A stretch of 42,421 bases of DNA from the NCBI GenBank assembly GCA_020851015.1, contig JADZDN010000363.1, positions 1 to 42,421 of the forward strand. The letters run 5' to 3'. Source of the DNA: Alphaproteobacteria bacterium. Lineage in GTDB: Bacteria > Pseudomonadota > Alphaproteobacteria > JAEULC01. The position numbers and the translations under genes are program-made. Under the pieces are notes generated by a model. The model made no database searches. It saw only the letters and a list, made by a program, of their open reading frames with translations, and was not told the DNA's origin. Positions 8,459 to 17,309 of this stretch are shown here, piece by piece; the first letter of the stretch is position 1; each line of letters begins with the position of its first letter.

Positions 8459-9814
8459 CTACTGCGGAAAAATGGTCGAGCGCGCGCGTTCGACCAGCGA
8501 CTTTGCCGTGTCTCCCGACTCGAGTGCCGCGGAGCCGCCATCGACCCAGACCTTGATCGGATGCATCACCTCCTCGCCGAGGTGGAATTCCGATGCGGAC
8601 AGGATGGCACCGATGCGCTGCGCCATGGCGGCGGCCTCGTCCTGCGCGGTGTCTGGAAGCACCACGCAAAGCCCGTCTTCGCCGACGCGCGCCACCATGT
8701 CCTCGATGCGGACCAGGCCGGTCACCCAGTTCGCCACTTTTTCGGCCAGGATCTCCCCTGCGCCGGCGAAATGCTTGCGTTTGATGTCCTCGAGGTTGTG
8801 CAGGGCGAAATGCACGATCGAGAGATGCCTTCCCTCACGATGGGCCGCCTCGACCAGCCGCGCGAGGTGGGGGTCGAAGAAGCGCTGCGGATAGACGTTG
8901 CCGCTACGGCCCGGCGCGACGGCGTGAAAGACCGTGTCGAACGCCTGGCGCATCGCCCAGCGCGCCCGCTGGCGGCGCACCAGGATCTGGATGCCGGAGG
9001 CGAGCGCCGCCTTCTCCAGCGGAAGCCCCATCGCCATGCTGGCGCCATAGCGGTAGGGATCGCCGTCGTCCGCGAAGACGCCCGGCGCGTGCAGCATCAT
9101 GACGGGCAGGTTGAAGAGGCTGGGATTGTTGCGCAGATGGCTTGCAAGGTAGAGCATCGGCTCCGCCGCCGCGCGCCTTCCATCGGCCGCCAGCACCATG
9201 GCATCGAAGCGCTCGCTCTCGGCCTTCGTCCCGGCGCGGTAGGGATCGCTTTCCATTGTCAGGGCGAAGCCGCCGTCGAGCGCCGAGCGCACGGCCCGCT
9301 CGGTCGTGCCGCCGGGTTTGGCCACGACCATCACGTTGCAGGCGCCGGCCGGCGCGAAGGCCAGCGGATCGGCGACCGTGTCGATGCCCATCGCCTTCGC
9401 CGTGGCGAGGCGCTGGCGCAACTCGTTCTGCATGGTGGACAGGCGGCAGAGCGGCTTCATGCGCGCGAGCACCACCGCCGGATGAATCGGTCCCTCGACC
9501 ACGTCGTCCGCCCCCGCGCCCACGCACGCGCCGCGCATCGCGTCGGAAATGCCCGGCGCCACGACGACGATCCGGGCGGCGCCAGCGGGGTCGTCGCCGG
9601 CCTTCATGTCGGCGGCGATCGCGCTCAACTCCACGTCCGGCAGGGACGGGCCCAGGACCACGACATCGGGCTTCAGTTCGCCCACCAGCGCCAGGGCCTT
9701 GCGCCCGGTACTGGCGGCCGAGACGCGATAGCCGTTGTCGGCAAGGGTGACGGCCAGTCTGCCGCGGTCGGCGTCGTCGGCGGCGGCAACCAGGACATGC
9801 GCGGAATGCGGCAT
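8459..9814 (-). CDS. PopA/PleD-like REC-REC-GGDEF protein with degenerate catalytic sites
   Basis: 451 residues: two receiver-like domains (about 5-125 and 155-285) and a GGDEF-like domain (about 325-450). The GGDEF signature is replaced by GEDGL (378-382), so cyclase activity is unlikely. The phospho-acceptor Asp is missing in the first receiver (LGPSLP, Gly55) and apparently in the second (MVLAAD, Ala209). The inhibitory-site motif RxxD is kept (RIED, 369-372) exactly five residues before the degenerate signature, the normal I-site spacing. The architecture matches Caulobacter PopA, a c-di-GMP effector, rather than active PleD. A role as c-di-GMP receptor is inferred. ATG 9814 is preceded by a purine-rich GGGAAAGG. 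Confidence 0.82.
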   Translation of the reverse strand: MPHSAHVLVAAADDADRGRLAVTLADNGYRVSAASTGRKALALVGELKPDVVVLGPSLPDVELSAIAADMKAGDDPAGAARIVVVAPGISDAMRGACVGAGADDVVEGPIHPAVVLARMKPLCRLSTMQNELRQRLATAKAMGIDTVADPLAFAPAGACNVMVVAKPGGTTERAVRSALDGGFALTMESDPYRAGTKAESERFDAMVLAADGRRAAAEPMLYLASHLRNNPSLFNLPVMMLHAPGVFADDGDPYRYGASMAMGLPLEKAALASGIQILVRRQRARWAMRQAFDTVFHAVAPGRSGNVYPQRFFDPHLARLVEAAHREGRHLSIVHFALHNLEDIKRKHFAGAGEILAEKVANWVTGLVRIEDMVARVGEDGLCVVLPDTAQDEAAAMAQRIGAILSASEFHLGEEVMHPIKVWVDGGSAALESGDTAKSLVERARSTIFPQ

Positions 9815-9876
9815 TTCGGCCTTTCCCTTTTTCCTTACGTTATGGTCAGTTATGGGTTGGACTGGTTAAGGATTGA

Positions 9877-10665
9877 TTGAGTGCCGCCATGCCCGCGGGG
9901 AACGCGATTCCAGTCGATCTGGCGGGCGTTAGCGCCATCGTCACCGGCGCCGGCAGCGGCCTTGGCCGCCACTTCGCCCTGACCCTGGCGCGCGCCGGGG
10001 CGAAGGTGGCGCTGGCCGGGCGACGCCTTGACCGGCTGAAGGCGGTGGAGGCCGAGATCGAGGCCTTCGACGGGCGTGCCCTGCCGGTCGAACTCGACGT
10101 CACCAGCGCCGACAGCGCGCGGGCGGGGGTTGCCGCCGCCGAACAGGAGCTCGGCGCGATCACCGTGCTGGTCAACAACTCGGGCATCGTGGTCGACAAG
10201 CCCGCGCTCGAACAGAGCGAGCAGGACTGGGATCAGGTGCTGGCCACCAACCTCAAGGGCGCCTTTCTGATGGCGGGCGAGGTGGCACGGCACATGGTGC
10301 GGCTGGGCCATGGCGGCAGCATCGTCAACATCGCCTCGATCCTCGCCGATCGTGCGTCGGCACGGGTTGCGGGTTATGCGGCATCGAAGGCCGGGCTCGT
10401 CCAGCTGACCCGCGCGCTGGCGGTGGAATGGGCTCGGCACAAGATCCGCGTCAACGCCATCGCGCCCGGCTATATCGAGACCGACATCAACCGCGACTTC
10501 CTGGCCAGTCCCGCCGGCCAATCGATCGCCAAGAAAGTTCCGATGCGCCGCTTCGGCCGGCCGGAGGACCTGGAAGGCCCGCTGCTGCTGCTGTGCTCGC
10601 CCGCCTCGGCCTACATAACCGGCACGGTGATCACGGTGGACGGCGGACAGACGGTGGCGTTGTGA
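9877..10665 (+). CDS. Short-chain dehydrogenase/reductase (SDR)
   Basis: 262 residues from TTG 9877 (258 from ATG 9889). Classical SDR motifs are present: TGAGSGLG cofactor loop, NNSG, the catalytic Ser in IASIL, YAASK catalytic Tyr/Lys and the C-terminal ITVDGG. The cofactor region AGRRLDRL suggests NADP(H). It oxidises an alcohol or reduces a ketone; the position before an acyl-CoA dehydrogenase suggests a hydroxyacyl or acyl catabolic step, as inference. AAGGA at 9868-9872 is four bases from TTG 9877 and sixteen from ATG 9889, so the start is uncertain. It is divergent from the PopA-like gene with 62 bp between. Confidence 0.88.
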   Translation: MSAAMPAGNAIPVDLAGVSAIVTGAGSGLGRHFALTLARAGAKVALAGRRLDRLKAVEAEIEAFDGRALPVELDVTSADSARAGVAAAEQELGAITVLVNNSGIVVDKPALEQSEQDWDQVLATNLKGAFLMAGEVARHMVRLGHGGSIVNIASILADRASARVAGYAASKAGLVQLTRALAVEWARHKIRVNAIAPGYIETDINRDFLASPAGQSIAKKVPMRRFGRPEDLEGPLLLLCSPASAYITGTVITVDGGQTVAL

Positions 10666-10674
10666 GTTCTGTTC

Positions 10675-10743
10675 TCATCCTTCGACAAGCTCAGGATGAG
10701 GACGTTCGGTCTTGGTCCTCGTCCTGAGCTTGTCGAAGGACGA
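10675..10743. repeat. REP-like inverted repeat, 28-bp arms
   Basis: Arms 10675-10702 and 10716-10743 are inverted copies matching at 26 of 28 positions, around a 13-base loop. The core includes CTTCGACAAGCTCAGGA and its complement. Such sequences are dispersed between genes in many alphaproteobacteria. Here it fills the gap between the SDR stop and the acyl-CoA dehydrogenase ribosome site, where it could form a strong hairpin in the transcript and alter the ratio of the two products. Confidence 0.85.
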
Positions 10744-10776
10744 TCCGCAGGCAGGCAATTCAGCAGGGAAACGACC

Positions 10777-11973
10777 ATGGATTTCTCCCTCTCCCCCGAG
10801 ATCGAAACGATGCGCCGGCGCATCCGCGCCTTCGTGGACGAGCACTGCATCCCGCTCGAGGCCGACCCCAAGGCCTATGACCCGCACGAAAACCTCGCCG
10901 AGGCGCCGCTGCAGGCGCTGCGCGCCAAGGCCCGGGCGACCGGCATTTGGGCCATGCAGACCTCGAAGGAGCAGGGCGGCATGGGCGTGGGCCGGGTGGC
11001 GATGGCGGCGTGCTACGAGGAGATGGGGCGGTCGATCTTCGGCCCTGTCGCGTTCAACAGCGCGGCGCCGGACGACGGCAACATGATGCTGCTGGATACG
11101 GTTGCGACGCCGGCGCAGAAGGCGCGCTGGCTGAAGCCCATCGTCGAGGGCAAGGTGCGTTCGGCCTTCGTGATGACCGAGCCCATGCCGGGCTCGGGCT
11201 CGGATCCCTCGGCGATGCTGACCACGGCGGAGAAGCGCGGCGACACCTGGGTGGTGCGCGGCCGCAAATGGTTCATCACCGGCGCGGAGGGTGCGCAGCA
11301 TTTCATCCTGATCGCGCGGACCTCGGACGACAAGCGCCGCGGCCTCTCGGCCTTCCTCTACGACCGCGACCAGCCGGGCTGGCGCGTGACCCGGCGCATT
11401 CCGATCATGGGGCCCGAGGAGCATGGCGGGCATTGCGAGCTGGCGTTCGACGGGCTGGAGATCAAGGACGAGAACCGGCTGATGGAGGTGGGCGACGGGC
11501 TCAAGGCGACGCAGATCCGCCTCGGTCCCGCACGCCTGACCCACTGCATGCGCTGGCTGGGCATGGCCAAGCGCGCGCTGGAGATCGCCAGCCCCTATGT
11601 GCGCGAGCGCGTCAGCTTCGGCCACAAGCTGGCCGAGCATGAGGGCGTGCAGTGGATGTTGGGCGAGGCGGTGATGGCGATCGAGATCGGCCGAATGCTG
11701 ACCATGCGCGCCGCGCGCAAGCTCGACCAGGGCGAGGTGCCGCGCACCGAACTGTCGATGGCCAAGGTCCACGTGGCCGACACGCTGCACAAGACGATCG
11801 ACACCGCGATCCAGCTCATGGGCGCCAAGGGCTACTCGAAGGACACGCTCTTGGAGTGGATGTACCGCTACGCTCGCCAGGCCCGCCTGGTGGACGGCGC
11901 GTCGGAGGTGCACAAGATGGTGCTGGCGCAACAGTACCTGAAGAAGGGCGGCGACATGTGGGGCTGGGGGTGA
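10777..11973 (+). CDS. Acyl-CoA dehydrogenase family protein
   Basis: 398 residues with N-terminal helical, central beta and C-terminal helical domains of the family. Visible signatures are FVMTEPMPGSGSDPSAM (the FAD/substrate loop), WVVRGRKWFITGA and the C-terminal VDGASEVHKMVLAQQ, where Glu is the likely catalytic base. It oxidises an acyl-CoA to the 2-enoyl-CoA with FAD, passing electrons to ETF. The SEVHK end resembles the ACAD10/11-type and Cai-like branches more than short-chain enzymes. ATG 10777 follows CAGGGAA at good spacing; an in-frame ATG at 10696 lies inside the repeat and is rejected. Likely an operon with the SDR upstream. It ends 4 bp from the convergent phnE. Confidence 0.9.
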   Translation: MDFSLSPEIETMRRRIRAFVDEHCIPLEADPKAYDPHENLAEAPLQALRAKARATGIWAMQTSKEQGGMGVGRVAMAACYEEMGRSIFGPVAFNSAAPDDGNMMLLDTVATPAQKARWLKPIVEGKVRSAFVMTEPMPGSGSDPSAMLTTAEKRGDTWVVRGRKWFITGAEGAQHFILIARTSDDKRRGLSAFLYDRDQPGWRVTRRIPIMGPEEHGGHCELAFDGLEIKDENRLMEVGDGLKATQIRLGPARLTHCMRWLGMAKRALEIASPYVRERVSFGHKLAEHEGVQWMLGEAVMAIEIGRMLTMRAARKLDQGEVPRTELSMAKVHVADTLHKTIDTAIQLMGAKGYSKDTLLEWMYRYARQARLVDGASEVHKMVLAQQYLKKGGDMWGWG

Positions 11974-11976
11974 GCG

Positions 11977-12810
11977 TCAAATAATCCGGCTGCGGATGAA
12001 CGTCACCAGCACCTCGGCCGCGATCACCACGGCGAAGATCGTCAGCAGGGTCAGCGCGACCTGGTCCCAGTAGAGCAGGTTCAGCGCGTCGTCGAGCGCC
12101 ATGCCGATGCCGCCGGCGCCCACGAGGCCGAGCACGGCGGACTCGCGGATGTTGATGTCCCAGCGGACCAGGGCGATCGACCAGAAGGAGGGCTGGACCT
12201 GCGGCCAGTAGGCCTTGAGGATGATGGTGAGCCACGGCGCGCCCGTGGCGGTCAGCGCCTCGACCGGGCCTTTCTGCGCCTCCTCCAGCGCCTCGGCCAG
12301 CAGCTTGCCGACGAAGCCGATCGAGCGGAAGGCGATGGCGAGCGTGCCGGCCAGGCCGCCGGGGCCGAACACCGCCACGAATAGCAGCGCCCAGACCAGC
12401 GAGTTGACCGAGCGCGAGGACACCAGAATGAACTTGGCGAACAGCCGCAGCGCCGGCCAGCGCGTGATGTTGGTTGCCGCCATCAGCCCCACCGGCACCG
12501 CCATCGCCAGCGCCAGGATCGTTCCCAGGGTCGCGATGTGGAGCGTCTCGATCAGCGCGGAATGGACGGTCTTGGGATAATAGCTCCAGTCGACCGGCCA
12601 CATGCGCGCGAACAGGTCGACGATCTGCGCGGGCGCGTCCTCGAGAAATTCGGGGATGATGTCGACGCTGCGGATGCTTTCGACCACGGCGGCGACCGCG
12701 AGCAGGTAGAAGGCGTAGCGCATCAGCCGCTGGCGCGGCGTGAAGCGCTGCCATTCGCGGCGTATGGCGCTGCCGGGCAACGCGGCCGGGATGGCCAGGG
12801 GGACCGTCAC
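11977..12810 (-). CDS. phnE: Phosphonate/phosphite ABC transporter permease, second copy (PhnE2)
   Basis: 277 residues with about six hydrophobic segments and the binding-protein-dependent permease loop (EALTATGAPWLTIILKAYWP, then IRESAVLGLVGAGGIGMAL). GTG 12810 overlaps the stop of the first permease gene (GTGA at 12807-12810), which marks translational coupling. The two permeases should form the heterodimeric membrane channel for PhnC and PhnD. It is the last gene of phnD-phnC-phnE-phnE. The family transports phosphonates, phosphite or phosphate esters; sequence does not decide which. The C terminus is 4 bp from the convergent acyl-CoA dehydrogenase. Confidence 0.92.
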   Translation of the reverse strand: MTVPLAIPAALPGSAIRREWQRFTPRQRLMRYAFYLLAVAAVVESIRSVDIIPEFLEDAPAQIVDLFARMWPVDWSYYPKTVHSALIETLHIATLGTILALAMAVPVGLMAATNITRWPALRLFAKFILVSSRSVNSLVWALLFVAVFGPGGLAGTLAIAFRSIGFVGKLLAEALEEAQKGPVEALTATGAPWLTIILKAYWPQVQPSFWSIALVRWDINIRESAVLGLVGAGGIGMALDDALNLLYWDQVALTLLTIFAVVIAAEVLVTFIRSRII

Positions 12811-13616
12811 TGGAACGTCCTTCTGACCCAGCCCGACAGCACCTCGCCCACCATGATCATGGCGATGATGCAGATCAGGATGGTCAGCACGAAGTCGTAG
12901 TCGAAGCGCTGGAAGGCCGTGAACAGCGTGGCCCCGATGCCGCCGCCGCCCACGATGCCGACCATGGTCGAATTGCGCAGGTTGCTGTCGAGCTGGTAGG
13001 TCGAGAACCCGATGAAGCGCGCCAGGACCTGCGGCTGCACGCCCATGATCAGCACGTTGGCGAAGCCGGCGCCCGTCGCACGCACGGCCTCGACCTGCTT
13101 CAGGGAGATTTCCTCGATCGCCTCGGCGAACAGCTTGGCGATGAAGCCGATCGACGCCACGATCAGCGCCATGATGCCGGCGAGCGCGCCGAAGCCCACC
13201 GCCTTGACGAACAGGATCGCCACGATCACGGGGTGGAAACTGCGGCACAGCGCGATCAACCCGCGCGCCGGCCAGGTCACCCAGGGCGGCATCATGTTGC
13301 GCGCGGCGAACAGGCCAATCGGCATGGCGATCGCCACGCCGGTCACGGTCGCGATGATGGCGATCTCCAGGCTTTCCGAAAGGCCGCGCGCGAGCAGGTC
13401 CCACTTGCCCAGGAGCGGCGGCAGCATGCGGCCGATGAACTTGGCGCCGCCGTCCAGGCCGATGACAAACCGCTCCCAGGTGAGCTGGAACAGCGATGCC
13501 GCGTAGACCGTGTAGGCGGCAAGCGCGATCCAGCCGAGGCGCGCCGGCCAGTTGGCGGGAAACGGCCGTCCGCGGCTGGCGCCGCGCGCGTCTTGCGCGG
13601 CGACGCTCACAGCCAC
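12807..13616 (-). CDS. phnE: Phosphonate/phosphite ABC transporter permease, first copy (PhnE1)
   Basis: 269 residues, inner-membrane permease with several hydrophobic helices ([13 protein letters not shown] near the N terminus, [19 protein letters not shown] in the middle). The cytoplasmic coupling loop is [20 protein letters not shown], and the [19 protein letters not shown] segment matches the PhnE family. It overlaps phnC by 10 bp and the second permease by 4 bp, so the three are co-translated. It is a paralogue of the downstream permease; paired phnE genes are common in alphaproteobacterial phn transporters. Confidence 0.93.
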   Translation of the reverse strand: MAVSVAAQDARGASRGRPFPANWPARLGWIALAAYTVYAASLFQLTWERFVIGLDGGAKFIGRMLPPLLGKWDLLARGLSESLEIAIIATVTGVAIAMPIGLFAARNMMPPWVTWPARGLIALCRSFHPVIVAILFVKAVGFGALAGIMALIVASIGFIAKLFAEAIEEISLKQVEAVRATGAGFANVLIMGVQPQVLARFIGFSTYQLDSNLRNSTMVGIVGGGGIGATLFTAFQRFDYDFVLTILICIIAMIMVGEVLSGWVRRTFQ

Positions 13617-14407
13617 GCCTCGCCGCCGTAGATCTGCTTGAGGTGCTCGTCGCGCAGCGCGTCGGGCGGCCCGTCGAACACCACCGATCCGCCGGTCATG
13701 CCGATCACGCGCCGGGCGAAGCGCCGCGCCAGCTCGACGTTGTGGATGTTGACGATCACCGGGATGCCGCGCTGGCCGGCCAGGTCGACGATCAACTCCA
13801 TGATCTCGACCGAGGTCTTGGGGTCGAGCGAGGAGGTGGGCTCGTCCGCCAGCAGCAGGTCGGGCCGCTGCATCAGCGCGCGGGCGATGCCGATGCGCTG
13901 GCGCTGGCCGCCGGACAGGGCGTCGGCGCGCTGTCCCGCCCGCTCGGCCAGGCCCACCGCCTCCAGCAGGTCAAAGGCCGCGTCGATGTCCTCCCGCGGG
14001 AAGCGCCTAAGCCAGGCGCGCAGCGGCGAGACGTAGCCGAGCCGCCCGCACAGCACGTTCTCCAGCGCGGTCAGGCGCTCGACCAGGTTGTATTCCTGGA
14101 ACACCATGCCGATGCGCCGGCGCGCGCCGCGCAAGGCCCGGCCGCGCAGCCGCGCCAGGTCCTGGCCGAGGAACAGAATCTCGCCGCCGGTCGGCTCGAC
14201 CAGCCTGTTGACGCAGCGGATCAGCGTGCTCTTGCCGGTGCCCGACGGGCCGATGATCGCGGTCAGGCCGGTGCCGGCAAAGGCGATCGACACGTCGCGC
14301 AACACCGGCTTGCCGCGGACGTACTCCTTGCTGAGGTTGCGCAGGACGAGGGAGCGGCTATTGGCGTCACCGCCGGCCGCCCCCGCGTCGGCCGTCGCCA
14401 GGCTCAC
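13607..14407 (-). CDS. phnC: Phosphonate/phosphite ABC transporter ATP-binding protein
   Basis: 266 residues. Walker A is GPSGTGKST (53-61), the Q-loop is in [19 protein letters not shown], the ABC signature is LSGGQRQR and Walker B is [13 protein letters not shown]. The Q-loop segment and the C-terminal [14 protein letters not shown] are typical of PhnC. It powers import through the two PhnE subunits. The start is GTG 14407, overlapping the phnD stop as GTGA. A longer open frame to 15190 exists but reads antisense-like sequence through phnD in another frame and is rejected. Confidence 0.94.
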   Translation of the reverse strand: MSLATADAGAAGGDANSRSLVLRNLSKEYVRGKPVLRDVSIAFAGTGLTAIIGPSGTGKSTLIRCVNRLVEPTGGEILFLGQDLARLRGRALRGARRRIGMVFQEYNLVERLTALENVLCGRLGYVSPLRAWLRRFPREDIDAAFDLLEAVGLAERAGQRADALSGGQRQRIGIARALMQRPDLLLADEPTSSLDPKTSVEIMELIVDLAGQRGIPVIVNIHNVELARRFARRVIGMTGGSVVFDGPPDALRDEHLKQIYGGEAWL

Positions 14408-15459
14408 GGCTTCTTCTGCTGTTGCTGCAGCTTCTCCTGGGCCTTCTTCAATTCGGCCTGGCGCTCGGCCTCGGATTCCTTCTCGTACTGGGCCTTGTTG
14501 TAGGGCGTGCCGCTGGCCTCCGCGACCGTGCGCACGACCTCCCAATCCTTCTTGTAGGTGATAGGGTAGAAGCGGTCGTCGCCGTTGAACTCCTTGGTCA
14601 TCTCCGGCGTGAAGCGGAAGTCGTAGAAACACTTCTTCAGTTTCTCGGCGAGCGCCGGCTCGAGGTCGTGGGCATAGGCAAAGGACGAGGTCGGGAACGG
14701 CGCGCTTTGGTAGATGACGCGGATATGCTCCTTCTTGATCGTGCCGCGCGTGATCATGCGCTCCATTACGTCCGAGGCGATCGTGCCCGCATCGTAGTCG
14801 CCGGAAATCACGCCGAGGATCGATTTGTCGTGGCCGCCGGAATATACGACCGTGTAGTCCTTCTCCGGCGTCACCCCCAGCGCGGGAAACAGCGCGCGCG
14901 GCGCCAGGTTGCCGGAATTCGACGAAGCCGAGGTGTGGCCGACCTTCTTGCCCTTCAGGTCGGTCAGCTTCTGATACGGGCTGTCGGCCTTCACTACCAC
15001 CGCCAGGCGATAGGCGCGGTACTCGTTGGCCGTGCCCTTGGCGGCGAACGGAATGGCGCCGGCCATGTTGACCGCGAACCCGGTCGGGCCGGTCGAGAAG
15101 CCGGCAACGTGCAGGCGGCCCGAACGCATCGCCTCGATCTCGGCGGAGTTGGACTGGACGGCGTAGTACACGATCTTCTTGGCCGTGCACTTGCCGAGAT
15201 ACTCCGTGAAGGGCCTAAAAATGTTCTCGTAGACCGCCGGATCCTCGACCGGCGAGTAGGCGAATACCAGGGTCGAGGGGTTGCGCAGCTTTTTCTTGTC
15301 CGCCGGCAGGTCGGCCACCAGATCGCCGTTGTCGTCGCAGTAGACGGTATCCAGATGGCCGCGGTTCTTGCACGCCTGCTGGGCGCTCGCGTCCGCGGTG
15401 AAGCCGGCTACACCCACCGCGACGGCGAGCCCAGCCGCGCGCCACATCCATGTCGACAT
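14404..15459 (-). CDS. phnD: Phosphonate/phosphite ABC transporter substrate-binding protein
   Basis: 351 residues with a Sec signal peptide (cleavage probably after ASA, residue 26) and a PhnD-type periplasmic binding fold ([43 protein letters not shown]). The last 30 residues are highly charged and glutamine-rich (from EKESEAERQ onwards), beyond the usual fold and possibly helical. GGGAGGAA lies just before ATG 15459. It is the first gene of the transporter operon. Upstream, 15505-15511 reads CTGTCAT on the minus strand, like half of a PhoB site, but no second half is clear. The ligand could be a phosphonate, phosphite or phosphate ester. Confidence 0.92.
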   Translation of the reverse strand: MSTWMWRAAGLAVAVGVAGFTADASAQQACKNRGHLDTVYCDDNGDLVADLPADKKKLRNPSTLVFAYSPVEDPAVYENIFRPFTEYLGKCTAKKIVYYAVQSNSAEIEAMRSGRLHVAGFSTGPTGFAVNMAGAIPFAAKGTANEYRAYRLAVVVKADSPYQKLTDLKGKKVGHTSASSNSGNLAPRALFPALGVTPEKDYTVVYSGGHDKSILGVISGDYDAGTIASDVMERMITRGTIKKEHIRVIYQSAPFPTSSFAYAHDLEPALAEKLKKCFYDFRFTPEMTKEFNGDDRFYPITYKKDWEVVRTVAEASGTPYNKAQYEKESEAERQAELKKAQEKLQQQQKKP

Positions 15460-15562
15460 GATTTCCTCCCTGGCGACCCTTGTTCGATCGAAGCAATTGG
15501 AACGATGACAGAATTATTACGGTTGGGGCGCGCCAGCAACAAGCGTTTTCACCGGCCGGAGC

Positions 15563-15754
15563 TCAGCGGCCAAGAACCAGCATAACGGCGTGCAGGGCGA
15601 GAAGGCCGGTCAGCACGATCGCGGGAAACATGACGTAGTGCCAATCGACGAGCCGCGGATTGCCGGGTTCGCGCGGTCGTCGCACCCGCAGGATCGAGAA
15701 GCCGAGCAACGCGGCGGCGGCGGCCAGCAGGGCCAGGGTGATGTCGAGCGGCAA
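15563..15754 (-). CDS. Small two-helix membrane protein
   Basis: 63 residues from TTG 15754, five bases after the stop of the hydrolase gene on the same strand. Two hydrophobic segments (about 4-22 and 41-60) are joined by a basic loop RVRRPREPGNPR, so both ends probably face one side of the inner membrane. No family is recognised. The start is uncertain: no ATG or GTG lies nearby, and translation may be coupled to the hydrolase stop. Strong amphipathic composition and the stop position support it as a real gene, with modest certainty. Confidence 0.55.
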   Translation of the reverse strand: MPLDITLALLAAAAALLGFSILRVRRPREPGNPRLVDWHYVMFPAIVLTGLLALHAVMLVLGR

Positions 15755-15759
15755 GGACG

Positions 15760-16608
15760 TCAGGCCAGGGTCAGCCAGACCGGCTGGTGGTCCGACGCAT
15801 CGGTCGCCGTGTCGACCGCCACATCGACGATCGACGAAGCGAGGTCCGACGATACGAACCAGAAATCCCGCGCGTGCGCGCCCTGCTTCCATTGCGCGCG
15901 ATCGAAGATGCCGCAGGTCGGATCGTGCGGGCGCGCGCCGTGCCGCGCCGTCCAGGCGTCGACGAGCGCCGGGGTGCCATCGGGGAAGGGGGCGAGCGCG
16001 GCACGATAGGGCTCGCTCGCGACCTCGAAGTTGAAGTCGCCGCACATCGCGGTGCCGCTCGGTGCCGGCAGGGTGGCGTAGGGGCCTGGTCCGGGCGCCG
16101 GCGGCGCACGATCATTCGCCGCCGCTTCGGCGTGGATGGCGCGCAGCCGCGCCGTCTGGGCCAGGCGCTGGTTCTCGGAATGGAACTCGAGATGCGTGGT
16201 CATGACGCGCAGCGGCGCGGCGCTCGGCGCGCCGATCAGGCAGACGAGCGCCGCGCGGGGCATGTGGATGATGCCCGGCTCGGCCGGGCGCGGCAGCGGA
16301 TGCGTGGCCGCATCCAGGATCGGCAGGCGGGACAGGATCAAGTTGCCGAAGCGCCGCCGGCCGAGGGGGCCATGCGCATCGACGCCCGCGCCAAAGACCG
16401 GCGCGTAGCCGGGAAAGAGCGCGGCCAGTTCCGCCGTCTGGTCGACGGTTTCGCCGCCGCCCATTTCGGCATAGTTGATCGCGACTTCCTGCAGGCACAG
16501 CACGTCCACGGGACCGCGCGATCGCGCCACGCCGGCGATACGGGCCAGATCGATGCGGCCGTCGCAGCCTTTGCCGTATTGTATGTTCCAGGACAGCAGT
16601 ACCGTCAC
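15760..16608 (-). CDS. Endonuclease/exonuclease/phosphatase (EEP) family hydrolase
   Basis: 282 residues with the EEP catalytic series: SWNIQYGKG at the N terminus, CLQEVAINY (metal-binding Glu), the TTHLEFHS histidine, CGDFNFE (Asp/Asn pair) and SDHQPVW (catalytic Asp-His). The fold covers DNA-repair nucleases, sphingomyelinases and phosphoinositide phosphatases; here the substrate is unknown. No signal peptide is visible, so it should be cytoplasmic. It is divergent from the thioesterase gene and followed by a 63-residue membrane protein, which may hold it at the membrane (inference). Confidence 0.88.
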   Translation of the reverse strand: MTVLLSWNIQYGKGCDGRIDLARIAGVARSRGPVDVLCLQEVAINYAEMGGGETVDQTAELAALFPGYAPVFGAGVDAHGPLGRRRFGNLILSRLPILDAATHPLPRPAEPGIIHMPRAALVCLIGAPSAAPLRVMTTHLEFHSENQRLAQTARLRAIHAEAAANDRAPPAPGPGPYATLPAPSGTAMCGDFNFEVASEPYRAALAPFPDGTPALVDAWTARHGARPHDPTCGIFDRAQWKQGAHARDFWFVSSDLASSIVDVAVDTATDASDHQPVWLTLA

Positions 16609-16670
16609 GCTTCTCTCCTGTTCGACCGGGCGTTATATAGCCGAGGATGGGGCGAGGCGGCGAGGCGGGG

Positions 16671-17159
16671 ATGACCGACGAGGGCCAATTGGCGAAAACC
16701 GCTTTCGGCGTTCCGCCGGTCGAAACGCTGCGCGCCATGAGCGGGCTGGAATTCCTGCGGGCGATCGTCGCGGGCCGGCTGCCCGCGCCGCCGATCGCGG
16801 AAGTGCTGCGCTTCCGCCTGGTCGAGGTCGAGCAGGGCAGGGCGGTGTTCCAAGGCGTGCCGGACCGGGCGTTCTACAATCCGATCGGCAGCGTGCATGG
16901 CGGCTATGCCGCCACCCTGCTGGATTCCTGCATGGGCTGCGCGGTGCATTCGACCCTGAACCGCGGACAGGGGTATGCGACCTTGGAGATCAAGGTGAAC
17001 CTGGTGCGCGCCCTGACCGAGGCGACCGGCCTTGTGCGCGCGGAGGGCCGCATCCTGCATTCCGGCCGCACCACGGCGACGGCAGAGGGAAAGCTGACCG
17101 ATGCGGGCGGAAAGCTTTACGCGCACGGGACGACCACTTGCACGGTGTTCGCGCTCTGA
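16671..17159 (+). CDS. PaaI/YdiI-type hotdog-fold thioesterase
   Basis: 162 residues. The hotdog signature NPIGSVHGGYAATLLDSCMG holds the HGG motif and the catalytic acid position, and the C-terminal strand GRTTATAEGKLTDAGGKLYAHGTTTC is typical. It hydrolyses acyl-CoA (often aromatic or hydroxyaromatic) thioesters in the cytosol. ATG 16671 follows GAGGCGGGG; an in-frame ATG at 16647 has only a GAGG directly against it, so the shorter form is preferred. It is divergent from the EEP hydrolase, with a short shared upstream region. Confidence 0.88.
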   Translation: MTDEGQLAKTAFGVPPVETLRAMSGLEFLRAIVAGRLPAPPIAEVLRFRLVEVEQGRAVFQGVPDRAFYNPIGSVHGGYAATLLDSCMGCAVHSTLNRGQGYATLEIKVNLVRALTEATGLVRAEGRILHSGRTTATAEGKLTDAGGKLYAHGTTTCTVFAL

Positions 17160-17309
17160 TCCGGCGGCGATCGGCGGAAAGCGGCGCGCGGCGCATTCCC
17201 GTAAAAACTCCGGCAAGTTGTAGCGTCTCTCAACAAATAATTAGGGCCGGATGCGCTAGTCATGGCATCGCGCAGGTATAGGCGCGCGGAAGAGGTCAGG
17301 CCAGGAACC

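Noticed and set aside
8410..8460. Rho-independent terminator after the REC-GGDEF gene
   Set aside because: The stem near 8440-8456 (CCCCG/CGGGG) has only 5 bp and no U-tract.
7361..9880. 839-codon plus-strand frame over the TPP and REC-GGDEF genes
   Set aside because: Antisense shadow; the minus-strand genes have recognisable domains and tight starts.
15505..15511. PhoB box upstream of phnD
   Set aside because: Only one CTGTCAT half-site is present; the second half at 11-base spacing does not match, so it is not listed as a regulatory site.
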